NCBI GenBank assembly: GCA_030018265.1
Contig: JASEFX010000017.1
Location: 12,304 to 50,053 of the forward strand
Length of the DNA: 37,750 bases
Source of the DNA: Candidatus Saccharicenans sp.
Lineage (GTDB): Bacteria; Acidobacteriota; Aminicenantia; Aminicenantales; Saccharicenantaceae
Direction: 5' to 3'
Numbering within the stretch: the stretch's first letter is position 1; every line of letters starts with the position of its first letter. A program made the position numbers and the translations under genes. A model generated the notes under the pieces. The model saw nothing but the letters and a program-made list of their open reading frames with translations, was not told the DNA's origin and did not search any database. This document shows, one piece after another, positions 25,063 to 32,409 of the stretch.

Positions 25063-25196
25063 GTTCTCCGGTTCTTTCCTGATAAATCATTCACAGCTTT
25101 TCTATTTTACTTCAATCGACGGGGAGGCTGAACTGCCAGCAGAAACAAAATTACTGGATCAATTTTTATCAAAAAACCTGTAATTCCGGTAATTTC

Positions 25197-26711
25197 TCAA
25201 CACTGGAGATTTTTCAGATAATTATCGATGGCCAGGGCCGCTCTTCGACCATCTCCCATCGCCAGGATGACCGTCGCTCCTCCCCTAACAGCGTCGCCGC
25301 CGGCATAAACGCCATCCAGAGAAGTAGCCATCGTCCGGTAATCCACCTCGACATTGCCCCAGCGGCCGAGTTTCAAACCAGAAAGCTGTTTTATCAGCAG
25401 GGGATTCGGACTCTGACCGATGGCCACCACCGCCAGGTCAACCTCCACTTCAAACTCAGAGCCAGGGATCGGCACCGGTCTCGGCCTTCCTGATGAGTCA
25501 GGCTCTCCCAGAGCCAGCCTCTGGAGAACCATCCCGGCCAGTCTTCCCCGCCCGTCGTCTATGAACCTTACCGGCACCACCAGAAAATTGAATTTTACTC
25601 CCTCTTCTTCCGCGTGTTTGATTTCCTCCGCCCGGGCCGGCATTTCTGCCCTTGTCCGGCGGTAAAAAATCCCGGCGATTTGGGCGCCAAGCCGGACTGC
25701 AGTTCTGACGGCGTCCATCGCCACATTACCGCCTCCGATCACCGCCACCCGGCGCCCGCGGGGAACCGGCGTGTCATAATCAGGGAAGGCATAACCTTTC
25801 ATCAGGTTTACCCGGGTCAGATATTCGTTGGCAGAATAAACTCCGGTTAGATTTTCTCCGGGAACATTCATAAAAGAGGGCAGCCCGGCTCCGGTACCCA
25901 GGAAAAAAGACCTGTATCCAGCTTCCCTGAGATCATCCAGTGAGGCAGTCTTTCCGACAATGAAATTTGCCCTGATTTCTACCCCGAGCGACCTGACATA
26001 GTTTATCTCGGCCTGAAGAATTTCCCTGGGCAGGCGAAACTCCGGAATCCCGTAAGCCAGAACTCCACCCGGAAGATGCAGCGCTTCAAAAATGGTTACC
26101 CGGTATCCCAGCCGGGCAAGGTCTGAAGCCGCGGTCAACCCTGCAGGTCCCGAACCTATCACAGCTATTTTCTCGCCGCCAGCACAAACTTCATTCACCT
26201 GTCTTTCCTGGAAATTGCGGTCTTCGCGCAGGCAGAGATAATCCGCGACAAACCTTTCTAGATTTCCGATGGCCACAGGCGGTTTTCCGGCCCGGCCCAG
26301 GTTGCAGTTTTTCTCGCACTGGACCTCCTGCGGACAGACTCGCCCGCAGATGGCCGGAAGGCTGTTTGTCTCCCTTATCTTTTCCAGCGCTTTCTCCAGC
26401 TCTCCGACCTCAATATATTTTATGAAGGTTGGAATATCGATGGCGACCGGGCATCCGGAGACGCAACCGGGGTTACCGCAATCAAGGCAGCGTCTGGCTT
26501 CAGCCATGGCAAGCTCGAAAGAATAACCGAGATTTACTTCCCGGAAATTTTTTATTCTTTCTTCTGGCGGCTGTTCGGGCATCGGCTGCCTCTCAATGGT
26601 AAGCCTCTTCTGCACCGAAAGCTGGCGCCGGAGGGCTTTTCTCCACTCCTTCTCCCTTTCCGCCTGCCACCTGGCCGCCAGCCCAGGTTCGATTTTCTCG
26701 CCCTTTTTCAT
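25197..26711 (-). CDS. nfnB: NfnB-like large subunit of NADH-dependent ferredoxin:NADP+ oxidoreductase
   Basis: 504 residues. An N-terminal two-[4Fe-4S] domain has C75, C78, C83, C87 and C122, C126, C132, C136 (CGRVCPQEVQCEKNC). FAD binding follows (GSGPAG 186-191), then GGVLAYGIPEFRLP, the NAD(P)-binding GGGNVAMD (326-333) and RRTRAEMPAR (351-360). This fold is shared with the glutamate synthase small subunit (GltD). The NfnB call rests on the adjacent nfnA (4-nt overlap) and the absence of a GltB gene. In characterised NfnAB the large-subunit FAD is the bifurcating site and NADPH binds here. The roughly 40-residue N-terminal extension is longer than I expect for NfnB. Confidence 0.88.
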   Translation of the reverse strand: MKKGEKIEPGLAARWQAEREKEWRKALRRQLSVQKRLTIERQPMPEQPPEERIKNFREVNLGYSFELAMAEARRCLDCGNPGCVSGCPVAIDIPTFIKYIEVGELEKALEKIRETNSLPAICGRVCPQEVQCEKNCNLGRAGKPPVAIGNLERFVADYLCLREDRNFQERQVNEVCAGGEKIAVIGSGPAGLTAASDLARLGYRVTIFEALHLPGGVLAYGIPEFRLPREILQAEINYVRSLGVEIRANFIVGKTASLDDLREAGYRSFFLGTGAGLPSFMNVPGENLTGVYSANEYLTRVNLMKGYAFPDYDTPVPRGRRVAVIGGGNVAMDAVRTAVRLGAQIAGIFYRRTRAEMPARAEEIKHAEEEGVKFNFLVVPVRFIDDGRGRLAGMVLQRLALGEPDSSGRPRPVPIPGSEFEVEVDLAVVAIGQSPNPLLIKQLSGLKLGRWGNVEVDYRTMATSLDGVYAGGDAVRGGATVILAMGDGRRAALAIDNYLKNLQC

Positions 26712-27559
26712 CTCCGCTCACCCCGCTTTATCCAGAATTCGCTCTCCACTCTAGCCAGTGCTTTTTCTTCTTCGCGCAAAAAAGCTTTCCGGCGATCGAA
26801 ATACTCAACCCAGTCGAGTTCTCTTCCGTCAAACCAGGGTCCGTCGACGCAGGCAAAAAACGTCCGGCCGCCGACAGAAACCCGGCAGGCGCCGCACATT
26901 CCGGTTCCGTCAACCATGATCGGGTTAAGGTTCACCATGGTTTTAAGCCCGAGGCGGGCGCCGGCTTCAGAGATCCTGAAAAGAAGATAGCTGCAGCCGA
27001 TAACCAGAATTGCGGAAATCTCTGCCTGCTCACGTTTTATCCTCGCCATCAACCCGCCAAGTTCTTCTCCCGCTTCCAGGCAGTCCTGCCGGAAAAACTC
27101 CACAAATCCATCGGAATATCTCTTGATTCTTTCCACCCAGTAAAGAAAAGCCGGGCTCCTGGCTTCAGCTAAAAAAATTACCCGGTTGCCTCTTTCTTTA
27201 AGTTCTCTGGCCAGCGGATAAAGTCCGCCGATTCCATAACAACCTCCGACCAGAAGGACGGTTCCAGAAACCGGCAAATCCGGCGAACGGCCGAGCGGAC
27301 CGGCCACACCCTCCACCAGATCTCCTTCCCGCAGGCTGGCAAGCTTTCTGGTGCTTGCGCCCAGATTAAGAAAAACTACCTCAACCGTTCCTCTTTCCCG
27401 GTCCCAGTCAGCGACGTTCAACGGAATTCTTTCTCCCCGGCTGTCAGGAATGACCATCAAAAACTGTCCGGCTCTGGCCGAAACGGCCACCTCCGGCGCT
27501 TCCAGCACCAGCCGGTAAACATTCGGGACGAGCCTTTCGGAAACCAGCACCCTGTTCAT
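26708..27559 (-). CDS. nfnA: NfnA-like small subunit, FAD/[2Fe-2S] NAD(H)-binding protein
   Basis: A 283-residue ferredoxin-NADP-reductase-fold protein of the NfnA / sulfide dehydrogenase / PyrK group. It has an FAD-binding region ERIPLNVADWD, NAD-binding GGCYGIGGLYPLARE and a C-terminal [2Fe-2S] site VDGTGMCGACR...FFACVDGP with C222, C225 and C237. An upstream Asp (217) is the probable fourth ligand; one Asp plus three Cys is known for Nfn. Its ATG overlaps the stop of the NuoG-like gene by 4 nt, and its stop overlaps the nfnB ATG by 4 nt. Confidence 0.88.
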   Translation of the reverse strand: MNRVLVSERLVPNVYRLVLEAPEVAVSARAGQFLMVIPDSRGERIPLNVADWDRERGTVEVVFLNLGASTRKLASLREGDLVEGVAGPLGRSPDLPVSGTVLLVGGCYGIGGLYPLARELKERGNRVIFLAEARSPAFLYWVERIKRYSDGFVEFFRQDCLEAGEELGGLMARIKREQAEISAILVIGCSYLLFRISEAGARLGLKTMVNLNPIMVDGTGMCGACRVSVGGRTFFACVDGPWFDGRELDWVEYFDRRKAFLREEEKALARVESEFWIKRGERR

Positions 27560-30036
27560 TGTTTAACCTTAATCGTAGCGCTAATACTTCCTTGATTGTA
27601 TAGTTTCACCTTAACCGAATCATCAAGAATGGGGAAAATCACCCCGCATCCGGGAAAGAGCTCCGGACTTAACCTGACTTCCAGCTCGAGCCTGCAGTCC
27701 CCAGTTTCGAGAAAAACCTTCTGCCCTTCCTCAAACCCGAGAGAACGAGCCTGAGCTTCATTCAGCCAGAGCCAGTCAGGATCGCTGATTGCCCGGAAAC
27801 TCTCCATCTCACGAGCAAAACTCACCCCGGAATAAACGTCGAGGTTGCGACCGACGATAATCGTAATACTGCCAGAATCGGTAGCCGGGAAACCACCTTT
27901 TTCCGGCTCTTCCGCCGCCGGCGGAAACGGCAGATAGGAAGCGGTAAATTCTTTTTCCGTCATTTCTTCTTTTAAGTAAAATTCCGGATGGGATGCGGTC
28001 TCGCTCAACCTGACCGGGATTCTCTCTGCCAGATTGTTTAATATTTCCTCATTCGTCATATTCCTCTGCCTTAATTCCTGTTTGCCGGAATCAATTTTCT
28101 TAAACCTTCCTGTCGCATCTACAACCAGGGTATTTTCCTCGATAAACGTGGCTGATGGTAGATAGACGTCAGCGAGCCCGACTTCTGCTGTCTGAAATGG
28201 TTTCTGCACCACCAGAAATTCCGGCTTTCTCCTCAGCGCAAGATCTCCAAGAACATAGAGGAATTTAATCTTTCCCGCCTCTATCATCCGGTCAATTTCT
28301 TCCAGGCTTTCCAGCACTCTTAACTTAAATTTCTTTTTAAGCCTTTCGGCCAGAAAGCCACCGGCTGCTGCCTGAACCGGCAAAAGCCTGGCTTCAAGTT
28401 TTAAGGCGAGATTCCAGAGAGCGGTTAAATTTTCTCCCGCGGCCGGCTGACGGAGGAACCTTTCTCCAAAAAGAAAGAGCGACGGACTGGAAGAGAGAAG
28501 CAGGTCGGCGGCCTTTTTTACTTTTTCCGGCTGAAGACCAGCTTCCCTGACCGCCCGGTCAACAGAAATTTCTTTGAGCCTTTCTAAAAATTCAGGATAA
28601 CCGCGATAAAAACTCAGCCCGGGCGCCGCCGTCAGCACCGTCCTGGTTATCGCCAGAAGCGCCAGGGCTTTTTTCTCCGGATGACATTTAAGATAAACGT
28701 CAGCCGTCCGGGCTGATCGGTTGAGCCCGGAATCCAGCACCAGCAATCTGGCTCCGCTGTTCAGGGATTTCTTAATCTCCAGCCAGAGGGTCAGACCTTC
28801 CGAAAGAATATCCAGATCAACCAGGAAGAAGCTCTGAAACTTCGGCAACTCTTCCAGGTTGAGCCGGCGAACGATGCTTATTCCCAGCCGCTCTTCTAAA
28901 TCAGACAGCTTTCCATAAAAATCTCCGGGAGCCAGGTAAAAAAGATTTTTCACTCCGAGAGCTTCAGCCAGCGAATAAAAAGCCAGAAGGCTTCGAGCCG
29001 CGGCCAGGCCGGCAGAAACAAAAGCTATCTCTTCTGGCTTATACTTTCTGATTGCCTCAACCACAGCCGCCAGCGCCCGTTCCCGGGAAGAGTGGCTCTG
29101 CCGGCCGTTCTGCCGGAGGAGAGGGCTGGATGGTGGAAGCCGCCGGTTGAATACTTCCCTAAAGCCAAAACGTCCACGGGCGCAGGCCGCCCCGGGGGAA
29201 GCTGGCTTTATCCTTCTTATCGAGCCATCTTCGTAGAATTCCGCTCGAAGCTCACAGGCCGAGCTGCATAGCTGACATATGAATGATTGTTCATATATTG
29301 AGTCTGCGGCAGCGGGGTAAACTCCCCTTTCGCTGAAGGCCGCCACCGGACAGACATCAAGGCAGGCGCCGCAGAAGCTGCATCCGGATTCCCGCAAACC
29401 GCGGTGGAAGAAGGTGTCAACAGCGATATTTTCTCCCCGTCCGGAAAAGGTCAGAACGTTTTCTCCCCGGAGCTCGGCGCAAGCTCTAAGGCATCTTCCG
29501 CAGGTAATGCAGAGATTCGGGTTGTGAATTATAAAGGGGTCGGATAACCACAGCTGGCGGTTTCTGTCTTTATAATCATAGGGAATTCTTTTTATCTTCA
29601 AATACTCAACCACTTTCTGCAGCTCGCAGTCTCCGTCGCGCGGGCAGAAAACGCAGCCGCCAGTCTCCAGGGCTCTGGCCATGGTCACTTTAAGTTCCTT
29701 ACAGACGTTCTTTTCCTGGCAGGCAAGACAGAAATAAGGATGTTCGCTCAGTATCAGTTCCAGGATAGCTCTTCTGAGTTCTTCCAGCTCGGGTGAACTG
29801 GTGATTATCTCCAGGCCTTCTTCCACCTTAACCTGACAGGCGGGCAAAGGCTGCGGTTTACCGTAAATCTCCACCAGACATAACCGGCAGGCAGTCCGGA
29901 CCGGAAGTCCTTCCAGATAGCAGAGCGCCGGGATATAAATTCCGTTCTTTCTGGCGCACTCCAGCACGGTCATCCCGGGCTTCGCTTCCAACATCCGGTT
30001 GTTGATTTTAATCCTGACTTTATCCACCGAACTCAT
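27556..30036 (-). CDS. NuoG / formate-dehydrogenase-like iron-sulfur molybdopterin-fold subunit, no visible catalytic residue
   Basis: 826 residues from the ATG at 30036; a GTG at 30045 overlaps the nuoF-like stop. Numbered from that GTG: [2Fe-2S] C42, C53, C56, C70; HPYFCLACQEKNVC (H102, C106, C109, C115) and CVFCPRDGDCELQ (C131, C134, C140); two [4Fe-4S] sets at 179-189 and 222-232; a molybdopterin-type [4Fe-4S] with C257, C260, C264, C288. Residues 300-829 have the molybdopterin oxidoreductase fold, with ADVYLPSATFIEE and a C-terminal dinucleotide-binding-like domain. I see no Cys/Sec-His active-site pair and no hydrogenase H-cluster motifs. It probably relays electrons as NuoG does, or binds an unknown partner. 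Confidence 0.85.
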   Translation of the reverse strand: MSSVDKVRIKINNRMLEAKPGMTVLECARKNGIYIPALCYLEGLPVRTACRLCLVEIYGKPQPLPACQVKVEEGLEIITSSPELEELRRAILELILSEHPYFCLACQEKNVCKELKVTMARALETGGCVFCPRDGDCELQKVVEYLKIKRIPYDYKDRNRQLWLSDPFIIHNPNLCITCGRCLRACAELRGENVLTFSGRGENIAVDTFFHRGLRESGCSFCGACLDVCPVAAFSERGVYPAAADSIYEQSFICQLCSSACELRAEFYEDGSIRRIKPASPGAACARGRFGFREVFNRRLPPSSPLLRQNGRQSHSSRERALAAVVEAIRKYKPEEIAFVSAGLAAARSLLAFYSLAEALGVKNLFYLAPGDFYGKLSDLEERLGISIVRRLNLEELPKFQSFFLVDLDILSEGLTLWLEIKKSLNSGARLLVLDSGLNRSARTADVYLKCHPEKKALALLAITRTVLTAAPGLSFYRGYPEFLERLKEISVDRAVREAGLQPEKVKKAADLLLSSSPSLFLFGERFLRQPAAGENLTALWNLALKLEARLLPVQAAAGGFLAERLKKKFKLRVLESLEEIDRMIEAGKIKFLYVLGDLALRRKPEFLVVQKPFQTAEVGLADVYLPSATFIEENTLVVDATGRFKKIDSGKQELRQRNMTNEEILNNLAERIPVRLSETASHPEFYLKEEMTEKEFTASYLPFPPAAEEPEKGGFPATDSGSITIIVGRNLDVYSGVSFAREMESFRAISDPDWLWLNEAQARSLGFEEGQKVFLETGDCRLELEVRLSPELFPGCGVIFPILDDSVKVKLYNQGSISATIKVKQ

Positions 30037-30041
30037 CAACC

Positions 30042-31934
30042 TCACTCACCCTGGACTTTAACTTTTTTCCGGGGAATCTTCCTCACCGCTGAAAACATGT
30101 CCTGACAGACAGAGTAACAGACTCCGCAACCGGTGCAGATATTCACATCAATCTTCAGGTAACCATCTTCCATCTCCACGATGCCATCCGCCGGGCAGGA
30201 TTCCAGGCAGAGCCGGCAGAGAGCGCATTTAGAGCTGTCTATCTCGTAGGAGACAAGTGCCCGGCATACCCCCGCCGGACATTCGTTTTCGATCAGATGT
30301 TTTTCAAGTTCTTCCCTGAAATACCGGAGAGCGCTCAGAACAGGATTGGGCGCGGTGCGGCCGAGACCGCAGAGCGAAGCTTCCTTCATCGTCCGGCCGA
30401 TCCTTTCCAGCAGGTTCAGGTCTTCTATATCGCCACGACCATCCACCATCTTTTCCAGTATGTCCACCATTCTGGCCGTCCCGAGCCGGCAGGGAGCGCA
30501 CTGACCGCATGACTCATCCCGGGCGAATTTCAGATAATAAAGAGCCAGGTCAACGATGCAGGTGGAATCGTCGATGACGATCAACCCGCCGGAGCCCATT
30601 ATCGTTCCCGCTTGCTGCAGGCTTTCGTAGTCAATCGGCAGGTCAAAGCGGGAAGCCGGCAGAAGACCGCCGGAAGGTCCGCCCGTCTGAACCGCTTTTA
30701 TTATTTTCCCGCTGGCCGGGCCGCCGCCGATTTCCTCCACCACCTCGCTCATCCTGATTCCAAGAGGAACTTCCACCAGACCGGTCCGTCGAACCTGACC
30801 CACGAGCGAAAAAATCTTTGTCCCACGGCCGGTTGGACTTCCCACCCTGGCAAACCAGGCCGGGCCTTCTTTGATGATCGGGGGAATGTTCGCCCAGGTT
30901 TCCACATTGTTGATCACTGTCGGCCGTCCCCACAACCCCTTAACCACCGGGAATGGCGGTCTCTGGCGGGGAAAAGGCCTTCTTCCTTCGATGGAGGCAA
31001 TCAGGGCGGTCTCCTCGCCGCAGACAAAAGCGCCGGCGCCTCTGACCAGTTCGAGCTGAAAAGAAAAACCGCTGCCGAGAATGTTCTCGCCGAGCAAGCC
31101 CGCCTCCCTGGCTGAAATCAGCGCTTTTTCCATCCTTTCGATCGCCAGCGGATATTCTTCTCTTACATAGACAAAACCTCTGGTTGCGCCGACGGCGTAA
31201 CCGCCGATGATCATCCCTTCCACTATGCTGAAGGGGTTGCTTTCCATAAGTCCTCGATCCATGTAAGCGCCTGGATCCCCTTCGTCTCCGTTGCAGATAA
31301 GATACTTTTCCTCCCCCGGCGCTTCTCTGGCCAGCCGCCACTTCAACCCGGTGGGGAACCCGGCTCCTCCGCGTCCTCTGAGACCGGAAGCCAGAACGAG
31401 ATTTACTACTTCTTCAGGAGATATTTCAAAAAGCGCTTTCTCCAGCGCCCGGAAGCCATCATGTTGAACATAACCATCAAGACTCTCAGGGTCGAGGGTA
31501 AAATGCCTGTCAAGGAGGCGTCGAACCTGCTTCTTAAGAAAAGGAAGATCCTCCAGGTAAGGAAATATTTTCCCGTCAGCATCTTCGGAATAAACCAGCC
31601 CGGGAACAATTTTCCCGCCGATGAGGGTATCTTCCACCACCCGAGGAACTTTTTCCGGAGTGAGATTCGGGTAGAAGATTTTCTCGGGGAAAATTACTGC
31701 GTCCGGCTCAAACTGACAGAAACCATGGCAGCCGGTCACCCGAAGCTCGACGGAATCTTCAAGCCCGCGCTTTTCTATCTCACGCTCGAAAGCCTCAATC
31801 ACTTCCACCGCGCCGGCCGCCCGACCGCAGCTGGCAGCGGAAACGCTCACCAGATGTCTTTTCCGGCTCGAGGAGAGAAGATGTTCACGGTAGTTTCTAA
31901 GATCAGGAAGCGAGCGGAACCTTCTTTTATTCAT
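30042..31934 (-). CDS. NuoF/HydB-like NADH-binding flavoprotein subunit
   Basis: 630 residues from the ATG at 31934, which overlaps the nuoE-like stop by 8 nt (TTG at 31961 is less likely). Domains: thioredoxin-like [2Fe-2S] (C36, C69, C73; only three Cys visible), FMN/NADH domain (GRGGAGFPTGLKW 187-199, CNGDEGDPGAY), SLBB, [4Fe-4S] N3-type C476, C479, C482, C522, a CPAGVC motif (552-557) resembling the HydB zinc hinge, and a C-terminal two-[4Fe-4S] ferredoxin domain (570-580, 600-610). This layout equals HydB of trimeric electron-bifurcating hydrogenases rather than complex I NuoF, which lacks the C-terminal ferredoxin domain. Confidence 0.92.
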   Translation of the reverse strand: MNKRRFRSLPDLRNYREHLLSSSRKRHLVSVSAASCGRAAGAVEVIEAFEREIEKRGLEDSVELRVTGCHGFCQFEPDAVIFPEKIFYPNLTPEKVPRVVEDTLIGGKIVPGLVYSEDADGKIFPYLEDLPFLKKQVRRLLDRHFTLDPESLDGYVQHDGFRALEKALFEISPEEVVNLVLASGLRGRGGAGFPTGLKWRLAREAPGEEKYLICNGDEGDPGAYMDRGLMESNPFSIVEGMIIGGYAVGATRGFVYVREEYPLAIERMEKALISAREAGLLGENILGSGFSFQLELVRGAGAFVCGEETALIASIEGRRPFPRQRPPFPVVKGLWGRPTVINNVETWANIPPIIKEGPAWFARVGSPTGRGTKIFSLVGQVRRTGLVEVPLGIRMSEVVEEIGGGPASGKIIKAVQTGGPSGGLLPASRFDLPIDYESLQQAGTIMGSGGLIVIDDSTCIVDLALYYLKFARDESCGQCAPCRLGTARMVDILEKMVDGRGDIEDLNLLERIGRTMKEASLCGLGRTAPNPVLSALRYFREELEKHLIENECPAGVCRALVSYEIDSSKCALCRLCLESCPADGIVEMEDGYLKIDVNICTGCGVCYSVCQDMFSAVRKIPRKKVKVQGE

Positions 31935-32409
31935 CGTTTCTGGTCTGTAGTTTTCCTGCAATTTCCGACAGCTGATCAGCTCTGACCCGGCCGAAATACT
32001 TTCCGTTGACCACCACCACCGGAGCCAGCGCGCAGCAACCGAGGCAGCTAACCGTCTTCAAACTCACCCCTTTTTCCGGCTTTTCCTGACCTGACTTCAT
32101 TCCCAGAAGCCTGGTCAATTCCTCCACCAGCCGGGATGAACCGCGCAGATGGCAGGCCGTGCCCTGACAGACTGTTATCTCATTTTTAGAGCCCGGCTCT
32201 GTTCTGAAAGCCGAATAAAAAGTCACCAGACCATAGATCTCGGACACCGGAACGGCAAAATATTCCGCCGCCATCCTCTGAGCTTCTTCCGTCACCCAGC
32301 CAGTTTCCCGCTGCACCCGATGCAGGAAAAGCATCAGGTATCTTTTCTCTGGCGGCAGGACACTCAGAAGAGCTCTGACTTTTTCTCTTTCCTCTTCCTT
32401 ATCTTTCAT
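31927..32409 (-). CDS. NuoE/HydC-like [2Fe-2S] thioredoxin-fold subunit
   Basis: 160 residues from the ATG at 32409. The N-terminal helical bundle (YLMLFLHRVQRETGWVTEEA, IYGLVTFYSAF) and the [2Fe-2S] ligands C81, C86 (CQGTAC) and C122, C126 (CLGCC) are canonical for NuoE, HydC and HndA. It partners the NuoF/HydB-like subunit. The start overlaps the amidohydrolase gene by 11 nt; a start at 32439 would deepen the overlap. No strong ribosome-binding site is visible, so translation may depend on the upstream gene. Confidence 0.92.
   Translation of the reverse strand: MKDKEEEREKVRALLSVLPPEKRYLMLFLHRVQRETGWVTEEAQRMAAEYFAVPVSEIYGLVTFYSAFRTEPGSKNEITVCQGTACHLRGSSRLVEELTRLLGMKSGQEKPEKGVSLKTVSCLGCCALAPVVVVNGKYFGRVRADQLSEIAGKLQTRNDE

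Noticed and set aside
25063-25196. Possible terminator after nfnB
   Set aside because: A TTTTTT run is present on the minus strand but only a 3-bp stem (ACC/GGT) precedes it.
25197-32409. Reading the operon as respiratory complex I or as an [FeFe] hydrogenase
   Set aside because: No nuoA/H/J-N membrane genes are present, and the large subunit lacks the H-cluster motifs (TSCxP, PCxxK, FxExMxC).
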